Positions 1 to 8,295 of a stretch of DNA of 64,000 nucleotides are shown piece by piece. Under the pieces are notes generated by a model. It searched no databases. It saw only the letters and a list, made by a program, of their open reading frames with translations, and was not told where the DNA came from. Origin of the DNA: Aquimarina megaterium XH134. GTDB lineage: Bacteria > Bacteroidota > Bacteroidia > Flavobacteriales > Flavobacteriaceae. Position 1 is the stretch's first letter. Every line of letters starts with the position of its first letter. A program made the position numbers and the translations under genes. The stretch lies in assembly GCF_000520975.1 (NCBI RefSeq), contig NZ_JACB01000026.1, positions 117,535 to 181,534 of the forward strand. Reading direction: 5' to 3'.

Positions 1-2189
1 ATGACAAGGGAGTGTTTTTTGTAGATAAAATTCCTTTTGGAGCATATGATTTTGAAGTTCAGTTTATTGGTTTCAAAACAGTTACAAAGAGTATTGCAAT
101 TACCAAATCAAACAATAAAATCGATTTTGGAACTATTTTAATCGAAGAAGAAGCTGTTGCTCTTGAGGGAGTCGAAATTACAGCCGAACGTTCGACTATC
201 GAACAAAAGGTTGATAGAAAAGTTATTAATGTCGGAAAAGACTTAACCACTGCTGGGGCTTCAGCAAGTGATATCATGAGTAATATTCCTTCGGTAAGTG
301 TTAATCAAGATGGCGAAATTTCTCTTCGGGGTAATGAGAATGTTCGTATCCTGGTTGATGGAAAACCAACTAACATTAGTGCCACCGATTTATTACAACA
401 AATACCATCTACATCAATCAAATCTATAGAACTCATCACAAATCCATCATCAAAATATAATCCCGAAGGTATGAGCGGAATTATAAATATTATCTTAAAA
501 AAGAGTACTCGTTTAGGGTTTAACGGATCTATAAACTCTGGGGTAACTTTTGGACAAAAAGCACGATTTAATAATTCGCTGAGTCTAAATTACAGAACAG
601 GGAAAACTAATTTTTACGGGAGCTATGGCAATCGTTTCGGGACGCAAATAACAGATGGAACTGTTACCAGAACTATAGAACAAACGAATCAGTTAACCAA
701 AAATAATAATGGTCGTACATCACATCTATTTAAAGTAGGTGTCGACTATTACATTAACGAAAAAAACACATTTTCGGTGTATACCAATCAAAATTTGTTT
801 AGTGCAGATCTAGAAGGTAAAAAAACACTTACTTTTTTTAACGATACTGCTTCAAACTTCATACAATTTGATACAATAAAAAGAGATAATATAAATTCGA
901 CTTATAATGTTGATTTTCTACATTCTTTTGCTAAAGAAGGACATACCATAGAACTCGAATTAGATTATAATACACTACAAAGTGATATTGCTAACGATTT
1001 TAAGTTCGCAGGAAATTCACCTATAAATAATTATACAGAAATTGTTGATGATAAACGAACAAATACGACAGTAAATCTTGATTATGTAAACCCTCTTAGC
1101 GAGAAGTCAATCGTAGAAATTGGAGTAGAAACGCGTCTGCGACGTACCGATAACTCTTATGAAACGAGTCGCATTGATTTTAGAAATTCGACCTTTTCTT
1201 ATGATAGAGATATTTATTCGTTTTATACAACGTTTAGTCAAAACTTTAATACATGGCAATATAATATTGGAGTTCGATTAGAAGATTATAATGTAACGAC
1301 TCAATTTAATGAAGTAGGGGAGCCACAAGATAGTTTTAAAGATCACCTTTTTAATGTATTTCCTTCTGGGTTTTTGAAATATACTCCTGACGAAGAGCAG
1401 AAAAACTCATATCAATTAAGTTTTAGTAGACGTATTGATAGGCCATCACTAACCCAGATTAGTCCTATACGACGTATTAGTACTCCCCAGATTATTATCA
1501 TAGGTAACCCAAACTTAAGGCCGCAGTTTACCAATTCGGTCGAACTCAATTATAACAGAAAAATAAATAAAGGCAATATAACGTTTGGTGGTTTTTATAG
1601 AAAAATTAAAGATGAGATTAATAGAATAGGCTATTTTGATCAAAACAATCCAACACTACTTATTCTTGATTATGCAAATTTTGATAGTAATGATGCTTAT
1701 GGAGTTGAATTTTCGGTAAGTTACCGACCAATAAAATGGTGGAATTTTAATGCAAACTTTGATGTGTATACCAGAACACAAAAAGGAGTTATTGAAGGTC
1801 AAAATGTAAAAGTTAATAATACTTTATTAAATGCAAGACTTAATAATAGTTTTAAAGCTTCTAAAAACTTAACGTTCCAAATCTTTACTTTTTATAGTGG
1901 TCCGCAAAAAATATTACAGTACGAATTAAAAGACAATATTTTCGTAAATGCCGGTGCCCGTTACAATTTTGCCAAAGGAAAAGGAACTTTTAGTGTTAAT
2001 TTTAATGACATTTTCAGAACACAAAGATTTGCTTTTGAAGCTTATAGAACTGTTATTCAGGATGGTGAATTTAGACGTGATAGCCAATCTGTTTATTTTG
2101 GACTTTCTTACCGTTTTGGTGGAGGAAAAAACAAAAGACTAAAACGTAAAAAACGTGACAAAAATGAAAAAACTGACAAATTCTTATAA
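1..2189 (+). CDS. TonB-dependent outer-membrane receptor, 5' end cut by window edge
   Basis: The frame is open to the left edge (about 728 codons visible), so the true start, signal peptide and most of the N-terminal carboxypeptidase-regulatory-like domain lie upstream; the end of that domain is visible as a segment ending in FEVQFIGF. A plug domain follows (roughly residues 55-165, with DIMSNIPSVSV, LRGNENVRILVDGKP and NPSSKYNPEGMSGIINIILKK). The rest is beta-barrel of the flavobacterial outer membrane beta-barrel type. The C-terminus carries an unusual basic tail (KNKRLKRKKRDKNEK) after the last strand ending in SYRFGGG. The family imports or senses siderophores, peptides or glycans; the substrate cannot be told. 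A secreted protein gene follows 13 bases downstream, probably in the same transcript. The layout resembles the receptor at 24128-26497. Confidence 0.9.
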   Translation, partial: DKGVFFVDKIPFGAYDFEVQFIGFKTVTKSIAITKSNNKIDFGTILIEEEAVALEGVEITAERSTIEQKVDRKVINVGKDLTTAGASASDIMSNIPSVSVNQDGEISLRGNENVRILVDGKPTNISATDLLQQIPSTSIKSIELITNPSSKYNPEGMSGIINIILKKSTRLGFNGSINSGVTFGQKARFNNSLSLNYRTGKTNFYGSYGNRFGTQITDGTVTRTIEQTNQLTKNNNGRTSHLFKVGVDYYINEKNTFSVYTNQNLFSADLEGKKTLTFFNDTASNFIQFDTIKRDNINSTYNVDFLHSFAKEGHTIELELDYNTLQSDIANDFKFAGNSPINNYTEIVDDKRTNTTVNLDYVNPLSEKSIVEIGVETRLRRTDNSYETSRIDFRNSTFSYDRDIYSFYTTFSQNFNTWQYNIGVRLEDYNVTTQFNEVGEPQDSFKDHLFNVFPSGFLKYTPDEEQKNSYQLSFSRRIDRPSLTQISPIRRISTPQIIIIGNPNLRPQFTNSVELNYNRKINKGNITFGGFYRKIKDEINRIGYFDQNNPTLLILDYANFDSNDAYGVEFSVSYRPIKWWNFNANFDVYTRTQKGVIEGQNVKVNNTLLNARLNNSFKASKNLTFQIFTFYSGPQKILQYELKDNIFVNAGARYNFAKGKGTFSVNFNDIFRTQRFAFEAYRTVIQDGEFRRDSQSVYFGLSYRFGGGKNKRLKRKKRDKNEKTDKFL

Positions 2190-2202
2190 AAATTACAAGA
2201 TT

Positions 2203-3000
2203 ATGAAATTGAGAATATACATTACATGTATAGCTTGTATACTGGCTAACATAACCTTTGCCCAAAAAAAGGAATTATCAAATAGCGATTCTGCTAAAGC
2301 CCTAATAGAAAAAATGGTTGCTAGAACAGGAAATTATGAACTACTTAAAAAGCTAAAAGATGTTGAGTTTACCTATGATTTTTATAGCCCAAAGACTAAG
2401 AAAAGTGATATTTCTGTAGAGCGTTATATTTTTAATGGAGAAGTGTCTTGGGGACAATATAAAACACATAACGTATTTGTACTTCCTAAAAAGAAAGGAA
2501 TAGTTACCCAATATTACGAAAGTACAGGTAATTCGTGGATAACTATTGAAAACACTAAGATAACAGATACACGAACATTACGAAGTTCTGATTTTTTGCG
2601 TAAAGCTAATTATTACTGGTTTACTATGATGCCTAAGTTATTAGATAATGGTATTGTGTATACGCAGCTTCCTGATAGAGTATATAACAAGGTAAATTAC
2701 AGCATAGTAAAAATAGGTTTTGAAAAAGGAGTAGGGGATGTTCAGGATGATTTTATACTGTATATTAATCCAACTACTCTTCTTGTAGATAGATTTTTGT
2801 TTACTGTAAAAGGAAGTGCATTAGGGATATCTCTTATGGAAATAGAATATGAAACCGTTAATGGATATACTTTTATGGCAAAGCGAAAAGTAATTCCAGC
2901 AGATTGGGATGGTAATATTAAAGGTAAAGTATTGTATGAACAAACCACTACAAATGTCAAGTTTAATAACGGATTTAAAAGAGAATTACTAGCAAAATAA
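2203..3000 (+). CDS. Exported protein, possibly DUF6503-like
   Basis: This is a 265-residue protein with a clear signal peptide from the ATG at 2203 (MKLRIYITCIACILANITFAQ, cleavage after FAQ). The earlier in-frame ATG at 2155 would overlap the upstream receptor gene and put 16 residues before the signal peptide, so I prefer 2203. The mature part begins with a helix (SDSAKALIEKMVARTGNYELL), followed by alternating beta-strands, a pattern seen in periplasmic lipoprotein-carrier-like folds and in the flavobacterial DUF6503 family. I recognise no catalytic motif. It starts 13 bases after the TonB receptor stop and ends shortly before a terminator, so it is probably a periplasmic partner of that receptor. 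The family assignment is tentative. Confidence 0.7.
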   Translation: MKLRIYITCIACILANITFAQKKELSNSDSAKALIEKMVARTGNYELLKKLKDVEFTYDFYSPKTKKSDISVERYIFNGEVSWGQYKTHNVFVLPKKKGIVTQYYESTGNSWITIENTKITDTRTLRSSDFLRKANYYWFTMMPKLLDNGIVYTQLPDRVYNKVNYSIVKIGFEKGVGDVQDDFILYINPTTLLVDRFLFTVKGSALGISLMEIEYETVNGYTFMAKRKVIPADWDGNIKGKVLYEQTTTNVKFNNGFKRELLAK

Positions 3001-3088
3001 AAACCACATGTTGGTAAGGAACACAATGCAGTGTAACGGTAATACCATATCGACTGTATATGGTAATGAATTAGCCAATTCTACCTGT

Positions 3089-3118
3089 AAAAGTCTATCA
3101 TTTTGGTGATGGGCTTTT
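3089..3118 (+). terminator. Rho-independent terminator
   Basis: A 12-base stem (3089-3100 with 3107-3118, including two G-U pairs) and a six-base loop end in CTTTT. It lies about 90 bases after the exported protein gene and separates the receptor operon from the peptide gene. Confidence 0.65.
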
Positions 3119-3165
3119 ATATTATAATCGTTTGTAACATAATTCCTAAAGTTTAATTAATGTGA

Positions 3166-3196
3166 TTGATTACCGTATTAAAAAACATTAAATTTA
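3166..3196 (+). promoter_or_regulatory. Candidate Bacteroidota promoter of the peptide gene
   Basis: TTG at 3166-3168 is followed after 20 bases by TAAATTTA (3189-3196). This is one mismatch from the Bacteroidota -7 consensus TAnnTTTG at the expected distance. It lies 50 bases before the peptide start and after the preceding terminator. Confidence 0.35.
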
Positions 3197-3245
3197 GAGT
3201 TAAATTCTATTCAAAAAATATTCTTAAAACCTAAAATTCTGAATT

Positions 3246-3422
3246 ATGAAAAAAGCACTTTTAAATGTAACAGGAGCTAAAGAGTTATCTAAAGATGAGC
3301 AAAAAAGTATCGAAGGAAGCGCAGGTCCAAGCCGCCCTTGTGGTGGGGATGGTTCATTTATATATGTAGATGGTGTTAAGGTATGTTGTTATTTGCCTTG
3401 GAGCGGTCAATATATATGCTAA
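3246..3422 (+). CDS. Small peptide precursor with bacteriocin-type leader
   Basis: A 58-codon gene, ATG 3246 to TAA 3422. The N-terminal half (MKKALLNVTGAKELSKDEQKSIEG, 24 residues) matches the double-glycine-type leader pattern of Bacteroidota secreted peptides, in which LSK.EQ.SI.GG precedes the cleavage site; here the site reads EGSAG rather than GG. The putative core of about 32 residues is rich in Gly and aromatics and carries four cysteines (PCGG, VCCY and a C-terminal Cys), so it could form disulfides or be modified. It has its own candidate promoter and a strong terminator 55 bases downstream, so it is a monocistronic unit. No PCAT-type peptidase ABC transporter or modification enzyme is nearby, so export would depend on a distant gene. 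It might be a bacteriocin, a signalling peptide or an orphan. Confidence 0.75.
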   Translation: MKKALLNVTGAKELSKDEQKSIEGSAGPSRPCGGDGSFIYVDGVKVCCYLPWSGQYIC

Positions 3423-3476
3423 CATTTCTTTTAATAATATTAAAATTCTAATTGAATTTATTTTTAGAATATTCAA

Positions 3477-3506
3477 GAGATCATCTTTATAGATGGTCTC
3501 TTTTTT
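3477..3506 (+). terminator. Strong Rho-independent terminator after the peptide gene
   Basis: A 10-base stem (3477-3486 with 3491-3500, one G-U pair), a TTAT loop and six T residues. It closes the short peptide transcription unit. Confidence 0.85.
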
Positions 3507-3625
3507 GCTTATCTGATTACTACATAAGGTATTCAAAACATAATTTAGTCTGACGGAATTATCATTTCGACAGTTTTTACAATGATTTTGGTAGTACTTC
3601 GCACTGTAATTCTAAAAATCATGTT

Positions 3626-4729
3626 ATGTTTAAAAAATATCCAATTCTTAAATGGATTCTAATTGTCTCTGGCAGTATAATCGTCTTTCTTTTTATTTTC
3701 GGTTGGTGGTTTATGAGTTTATTACCTATAGAAGAAATGGGTACCGATTTGTCTACTACACAAACAATTGATTTACCATATTTATCTGAAGACATCCAAC
3801 CCTCACGAGGAAAAATCCTTGCTATAGTGACAAGCACAGCTACTATGGGGAGCACCGATAAAAGTACGGGTTATGAACTAACCGAATTGTCACGTGCCTA
3901 TTACGTTTTTCAAGCGAATGGTTTTGAAGTCGATATTGCCAGCCCGTTGGGAGGAGAACCACCAGTTGTGATTGATGATGATGATATGGGGAAATATGAT
4001 TTTGCATTTTTAAACGATAGCATTGCTCAACATAAAATAAAACATACCATTCCGGTAAAAAATATTAACCCAGATGTGTATGAAGCTGTATTTTTTGCAG
4101 GAGGAAAAGGGGCAATGTTTGATTTCCCACAAAATAAGGACATTCAAAATATTGTACGCCATTTATATCAATCAAATAAGGTGGTTGGCGCAGTATGTCA
4201 TGGGCCGGCAGCTTTGGTAAATGTAACTCTCGATACCGGTCGCCCATTACTAGAAAACAAAAAAGTGAGTAGTTTTACTAATAATGAGGAATTACTACTT
4301 ATTCCAGATGCCGAAGAAATATTTCCTTTTCTTTTACAAGATAAACTAGTAGCTCAGGGTGCACGTTTTAATGAGGGAGCCACGTATTTGGAACATATTA
4401 GCTATGATAAAAACTTGATAACAGGTCAAAATCCTTGGTCTACATGGATATTAGCAGAAACTATGATTTCGGCATTGGGATATACACCAAAGCATAGAGA
4501 AATAACAGCCGAAGAAAATGCTATGAAAGTCTTAATTGCATATGAAGAAGGAGGTACTCAGAAAGCCAAAGAATTAATTAAACAAATATCGACTGTAGAA
4601 AATAAACCTTTGGCCAGGCAACTTATTGCTGTACATAGTGTTGTTGCAATTATGAAAGGTAGTATTGGACGGTTTTTTAACCTTGTTAGTTTAACATCAT
4701 ATGCAAAAGGAGAATCCAAAAACATATAG
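3626..4729 (+). CDS. Membrane-anchored DJ-1/PfpI family protein
   Basis: A 367-residue protein. One N-terminal transmembrane helix (about residues 9-31) precedes a class I glutamine-amidotransferase-like DJ-1/PfpI domain (about 62-285). The nucleophile elbow is AVCHGPAAL with Cys191-His192, and the acidic partner is likely Glu84 or Glu87 in YELTELSR. FFAGGKGAMFDFP (157-168) is the typical loop of the Hsp31/GATase1-like branch. A C-terminal extension of about 80 residues is helical and of unknown role. Members act as deglycases, chaperones or amidases; which applies here cannot be told. The membrane anchor is less usual, since most relatives are cytosolic. A membrane AraC-type regulator follows about 90 bases downstream on the same strand and could control it. 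Confidence 0.85.
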   Translation: MFKKYPILKWILIVSGSIIVFLFIFGWWFMSLLPIEEMGTDLSTTQTIDLPYLSEDIQPSRGKILAIVTSTATMGSTDKSTGYELTELSRAYYVFQANGFEVDIASPLGGEPPVVIDDDDMGKYDFAFLNDSIAQHKIKHTIPVKNINPDVYEAVFFAGGKGAMFDFPQNKDIQNIVRHLYQSNKVVGAVCHGPAALVNVTLDTGRPLLENKKVSSFTNNEELLLIPDAEEIFPFLLQDKLVAQGARFNEGATYLEHISYDKNLITGQNPWSTWILAETMISALGYTPKHREITAEENAMKVLIAYEEGGTQKAKELIKQISTVENKPLARQLIAVHSVVAIMKGSIGRFFNLVSLTSYAKGESKNI

Positions 4730-4820
4730 AGGTTTATAGCATAAGCAGTATTTATCTTAGATTTAAAGTACAAATCAATACTTGGTTTGTACTTTCTTTG
4801 AATTTTAAATATCCCTACAT

Positions 4821-5888
4821 TTGGAAAAAATAATTCCATTGAGTTTTTTAGATATATTACTTGTAATTGTTAGTAGTGCAGGACTCTTGCATGGGGTGTT
4901 ATTTGCCTTCTACTTAAGTGTTTTTAAAAAGAAAAAGACATTGAGTAATCTTTTACTGGCATTCATTCTTGTATGTATGGCATTTAGAATAGGTAAATCG
5001 GTCATGTTAAATTTTGGTGATGATCTGGAGCCTATATTTATTTTTGCGGGATTAGCATTTTTGTTACTAATCGGACCACTTTTAAGGTGGTATGTTTTTG
5101 GGATGACACGCCCTAATTTTAAATTACCCAAGTATTATATTTTAGAATTCGTTCCATTTGCTTTGATTTTTATCGCTAGTCTTTTTGTGACCAAAGAATG
5201 GTATGAAAACAGCAAGTTGGTTATTATCGTTTTTTCGAGTGGTCTTGTTTTTATATATCTACACTTCGCTTTTTATATAGTTTTATCCTGGAGAACCTTA
5301 AAACGTGCAAAGAGGCACTATAAGCAAGAGCAACAAACAAAATCTCGTAGCGCAATATTAAATTGGTTACACCTCTTAATTATTGGTTTTGTGGTCATCT
5401 GGGGATCTTATGTTCTAAACATATTAGATGAAACCGTACCGTATGTTGTAGGCCCAATATTATATTCGGTAATTATCTATTTTTTAAGCTATAAAGCATT
5501 CCAACTTAAAGTAACAGATCTGGATGGTGATGTGTTTAAAGCAAACAACAATAACCTCTTATTTGATGAGATTTCAAAATTGGTTATTGATACTAAATTA
5601 TACCTCGAACCAGATGTATCTCTGGCAAAACTGAGTACCATGATAGGAAAAACCACACAACTAACATCATCGGTTATTAATCAATATGCTAAGCAAAATT
5701 TTAATGATTTTATAAACTATTATCGAATCCAAGACGCAAAGAAACTACTTTCGAGTGCAGGAAGTGATAAATATACGATTTCATCAATTGCTTTTGATAC
5801 AGGTTTTAGTAGTCTTTCCTCTTTTAATGGCGCATTTAAGAAATTTGAAGGCATGACTCCATCATCGTATAGAAAAGGTAGAGTTTGA
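4821..5888 (+). CDS. AraC-family regulator with N-terminal membrane domain
   Basis: A 355-residue protein. The N-terminal ~230 residues contain about seven hydrophobic segments with short basic loops (KKKK, KRAKRH), and the C-terminal ~100 residues form an AraC-type double helix-turn-helix; its second recognition motif is the region IAFDTGFSSLSSFNGAFKKFEGMTPSSYRK. This architecture, a multi-pass membrane sensor fused to an AraC DNA-binding domain, is common in Flavobacteriia and implies a membrane signal passed directly to DNA. The start used is TTG at 4821, because no upstream ATG is available and the first membrane segment needs these residues. It may act on the DJ-1/PfpI gene upstream; its target cannot be proved from the sequence. 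Confidence 0.85.
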   Translation: MEKIIPLSFLDILLVIVSSAGLLHGVLFAFYLSVFKKKKTLSNLLLAFILVCMAFRIGKSVMLNFGDDLEPIFIFAGLAFLLLIGPLLRWYVFGMTRPNFKLPKYYILEFVPFALIFIASLFVTKEWYENSKLVIIVFSSGLVFIYLHFAFYIVLSWRTLKRAKRHYKQEQQTKSRSAILNWLHLLIIGFVVIWGSYVLNILDETVPYVVGPILYSVIIYFLSYKAFQLKVTDLDGDVFKANNNNLLFDEISKLVIDTKLYLEPDVSLAKLSTMIGKTTQLTSSVINQYAKQNFNDFINYYRIQDAKKLLSSAGSDKYTISSIAFDTGFSSLSSFNGAFKKFEGMTPSSYRKGRV

Positions 5889-5942
5889 TTTTTGAATGTT
5901 TAAAAGAGATTTGACTCAACTTCTTAAAAAAAGATAGTAACT

Positions 5943-5970
5943 ATAGGAGAGTAGATACATATGTGCAATG
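5943..5970 (+). repeat. Dispersed repeat, core copy
   Basis: ATAGGAGAGTAG followed by TGTGCAATG. One of five related intergenic copies in the window; lies between the AraC-type gene and the marR promoter. Confidence 0.35.
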
Positions 5971-5980
5971 TAGATGCAAT

Positions 5981-6012
5981 TTGTACAGTTCATATTTTTT
6001 GATATATATTTG
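5981..6012 (+). promoter_or_regulatory. Candidate promoter of the marR operon
   Basis: TTG at 5981-5983 and a perfect TAnnTTTG element (TATATTTG, 6005-6012) are 21 bases apart, the Bacteroidota sigma-A arrangement. The start codon lies at 6036. Confidence 0.6.
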
Positions 6013-6034
6013 TACCTACAAATAATGTATGTGT
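6010..6034. promoter_or_regulatory. Candidate MarR operator, copy 1
   Basis: A 25-base segment that includes the dyad TACA-AATAA-TGTA. It recurs with 22 of 25 bases identical at 7032-7056, after the second gene of the operon. This copy overlaps the -7 element and the expected transcription start, a good place for autorepression by the MarR protein. Confidence 0.5.
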
Positions 6035-6035
6035 A

Positions 6036-6461
6036 ATGAATATTTATTTTGAAGCTATTTTTGAGATTATAAGAACAGGACATTGGATTACAGATTCAAT
6101 AACAAGAGAGCTAAAGGAGTTTGATATTTACGAACCTCAGTTTAATGTATTAAGGATATTACGAGGAGCCAAAGGCAAACCTATTTCTGTAAACACCATA
6201 TTAGAAAATATGGTACAACGTTCTAGCAATGTTTCTCGTATTGTTGATAAACTAGAAATGAAAGGACTTGTTGAACGAACACTTTGTACCGAAGATAGGA
6301 GAAAAATGGATATTATAATTACTAATAAAGGTCTTGAACTATTGAAAAAATTAGACAAAAAGGTTCATGATTTTCACAAACCTATGATGAATAATCTTAA
6401 TGCTGAAGAAGCAGATACATTAAAACAATTAATTAAAAAACTAAAAGGACAGTTACAATGA
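6036..6461 (+). CDS. MarR-family transcriptional regulator
   Basis: A 141-residue winged helix-turn-helix protein. The recognition region is about residues 45-80 (ISVNTILENMVQRSSNVSRIVDKLEMKGLVER), followed by the wing signature CTEDRRKMDIIITNKGLELL typical of MarR. The N- and C-terminal helices form the dimer interface. The stop overlaps the ATG of the downstream FMN reductase by four bases, so the two are translationally coupled. A dyad near its promoter recurs after the operon and is a candidate operator, so it probably represses its own operon. MarR proteins of this kind often respond to electrophiles or oxidants, which fits an FMN-dependent reductase as partner. Confidence 0.9.
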   Translation: MNIYFEAIFEIIRTGHWITDSITRELKEFDIYEPQFNVLRILRGAKGKPISVNTILENMVQRSSNVSRIVDKLEMKGLVERTLCTEDRRKMDIIITNKGLELLKKLDKKVHDFHKPMMNNLNAEEADTLKQLIKKLKGQLQ

Positions 6462-6988
6462 AAAAAATAGTAGCGATAGGTGGAAGCAATAGCAAAAAGT
6501 CAATGAATAAAACATTGGCAAGATACGCAGCAAACCAAATTGAAAATTCTGAAATAATAGTAGCAGATCTAAATGATTTTGATTTACCAATATATGGTAT
6601 TGATTTAGAAACAGAAAATGGAATACCAGAAGATGCAACTAAATTAGATAACCTTTTAGAATCTGCAGATGCATTGGTAATTTCTTTGGCAGAGCATAAT
6701 GGATCATATACCACAGCATTTAAAAATGCTTTCGATTGGCTATCAAGAATAGACCAAAAGGTATGGAAGAATAAACCTATGTTATTAATGTCGACTTCTC
6801 CAGGAGGAAGAGGTGGATTGGGAGTTCTTCAAGGAGCGAAAATGACATTTCCACATTTAGGGGGAAATATTATTGCAGATTTTTCTTTACCATCTTTCTA
6901 TGATAATTTTTCGGAAGAAGGATTAAAGAACGAGAAACTAAATACTGATTTAAACCAAAAAATTAAACTATTACAAAAAGCAATTTAA
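6458..6988 (+). CDS. NAD(P)H-dependent FMN reductase
   Basis: A 176-residue flavodoxin-fold protein of the NADPH-dependent FMN reductase family. The N-terminal strand-loop IVAIGGSNSKKSMNKTLARYA (residues 3-23) is the FMN phosphate loop. The motif LAEHNGSYTTAFKNAFDWLSR (about 86-106) is the flavin-ring loop and dimer helix, and SPGGRGGLGVL (about 114-124) is a second flavin contact. It would transfer hydride from NAD(P)H to FMN or to quinones, azo or nitro compounds in the cytosol. It overlaps the marR stop by four bases and is presumably induced when MarR is released. Confidence 0.9.
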   Translation: MKKIVAIGGSNSKKSMNKTLARYAANQIENSEIIVADLNDFDLPIYGIDLETENGIPEDATKLDNLLESADALVISLAEHNGSYTTAFKNAFDWLSRIDQKVWKNKPMLLMSTSPGGRGGLGVLQGAKMTFPHLGGNIIADFSLPSFYDNFSEEGLKNEKLNTDLNQKIKLLQKAI

Positions 6989-7031
6989 AAAGATAACAAA
7001 ATTATATTTTGCTATTTTTTTAATAAAATAT

Positions 7032-7056
7032 ATGTACTTACAAATAATGTATATGT
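7032..7056. promoter_or_regulatory. Candidate MarR operator, copy 2
   Basis: The second copy of the 25-base site found in front of marR, with the same TACA-AATAA-TGTA dyad and three base differences. It lies 43 bases after the FMN reductase stop and 290 bases before the GH18 gene. Confidence 0.4.
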
Positions 7057-7063
7057 TATAAAT

Positions 7064-7340
7064 AAGAAAATAAAATCTATACACGGATATAAAAACATAG
7101 ATGGGCTAATCCCAGGAGTGAAGGGGCAGAGAGCTTTTCCAAGTAGTGAGTTTAGAACCTCAGACTAAAGGTTTTCTTTAAAAATGTCCTATAATTCTAA
7201 TCAATCAATTTGAGTTAATACTCACAAATATGTATAGATTCTAAGGGGATATACTTAGATTGAAAACACGTATATATACTCTTACAATTAACTGAAAAAA
7301 GGCATAAATTCCAGTAGTATTTTTTATTAATCAATAAATA
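7064..7340 (+). other. Non-coding leader with possible RNA structure
   Basis: The 360-base gap between the FMN reductase and the GH18 gene has no open frame of note. The part around 7100-7180 is richer in G and C than its surroundings and holds small inverted repeats: TGGG/CCCA around a five-base loop near 7107-7120, and AACCT/AGGTT near 7157-7174. This could be a structured 5' leader or a small RNA. I do not recognise a known riboswitch class. Confidence 0.3.
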
Positions 7341-7348
7341 TTATCAAT

Positions 7349-8140
7349 ATGAATACTTCTAATGAAAAGTTCGTTGTCTATTGGTTGGGTTATAAGTCTA
7401 ACCCACCAACCCTTCAATCACTACCCGCAGGGATCGATATTATCAACTTGTTTCTGTTTAATCTAGAATCTACTACTTCAGGAACCAGTATAAACTATGA
7501 CTACCTTACCTCTCGAGGTACTTCCTGGAGCGAAATCCAGACACAAGTTGCAGCAGTGAAAGCTAAAGGAGTAAAGGTTTGCGCCTCTATAATCCCTCCA
7601 AATGCTACTCTTATCTGGAATACCATTCCTGATCCAGATACTTTTGCATTAAATCTATATAATTTGATCGTATCATGGGGTTTTGACGGAATTGACATCG
7701 ATCCTGAACAAGGAGGAGGTGTAACACCCAATCAGAACTTTGTAGACGTTATGGTTGCCTTGGGAAAATATTTTGGCCCTAAGTCCAATACAGGATTGAT
7801 ATTGAGCTATGTTGGTTACCAGATATACAGCGATAAGATTGTATTGAAACCAACTGTGGGTATATTCGATTATGTGATGACCATGGGGTATTTTTGGGAT
7901 TATAACACGATGATTACTCAATTTGGATATTATGCTGATATTGTAGGAAATGAAAATGTTTTGATTGGAATTGGAGGTGATCCTTGGCAAACACCACTTT
8001 CTGAAACCAAACAACTAGCAGCTTGGGAACCAACCAACGGTAACAAGGGGGGGATGATGGAGTTCAACATTAATGACGACACCAATTTTGATGCAGCCAA
8101 TACGATCATTAATAGCATGGCTTCGGTTGAAATGAAGTAG
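7349..8140 (+). CDS. GH18-family glycoside hydrolase without signal peptide
   Basis: A 263-residue TIM-barrel protein. The GH18 signature DxxDxDxE is complete as DGIDIDPE, with Asp113, Asp116, Asp118 and catalytic Glu120. MTMGYFWDYN later in the barrel supplies the usual aromatic and Asp substrate contacts. The family hydrolyses chitin or the chitobiose core of N-glycans (endo-beta-N-acetylglucosaminidase) with substrate-assisted catalysis. Its size and single-domain form fit the smaller chitinase or EndoH-like members. Unusually for a polysaccharide hydrolase of this group, the N-terminus (MNTSNEKFVVYWLGYK) is not a signal peptide and no carbohydrate-binding or type IX secretion domain is attached. 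It is a single-gene unit with a long leader and a strong terminator. Confidence 0.85.
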   Translation: MNTSNEKFVVYWLGYKSNPPTLQSLPAGIDIINLFLFNLESTTSGTSINYDYLTSRGTSWSEIQTQVAAVKAKGVKVCASIIPPNATLIWNTIPDPDTFALNLYNLIVSWGFDGIDIDPEQGGGVTPNQNFVDVMVALGKYFGPKSNTGLILSYVGYQIYSDKIVLKPTVGIFDYVMTMGYFWDYNTMITQFGYYADIVGNENVLIGIGGDPWQTPLSETKQLAAWEPTNGNKGGMMEFNINDDTNFDAANTIINSMASVEMK

Positions 8141-8228
8141 TCGGAGCTATAATGTATGCAGAATGTGATTGTCTTGTTTGATTTTTAGATGATTATGAAA
8201 ATTAACATGCATAAAATTTCTTTATCAA

Positions 8229-8260
8229 AATAATCCCTGAACTACACTTCAGGGATTATT
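8229..8260. terminator. Bidirectional terminator
   Basis: A perfect 13-base stem (8229-8241 with 8248-8260) around a six-base loop, flanked by T-rich sequence on one side and A-rich sequence on the other. It can serve both the GH18 gene and the convergent TPR lipoprotein gene. Confidence 0.9.
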
Positions 8261-8295
8261 AATTGTTTTTTATCATTATTAGAACAAGACCCGTT

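Noticed and set aside
2155..2202. Earlier start for the exported protein after the TonB receptor
   Set aside because: It would overlap the receptor gene and place 16 residues before a good signal peptide.
7064..7340. A known riboswitch class in the GH18 leader
   Set aside because: The inverted repeats are too short and no class-defining conserved core (for example TPP, SAM, preQ1) was recognised.
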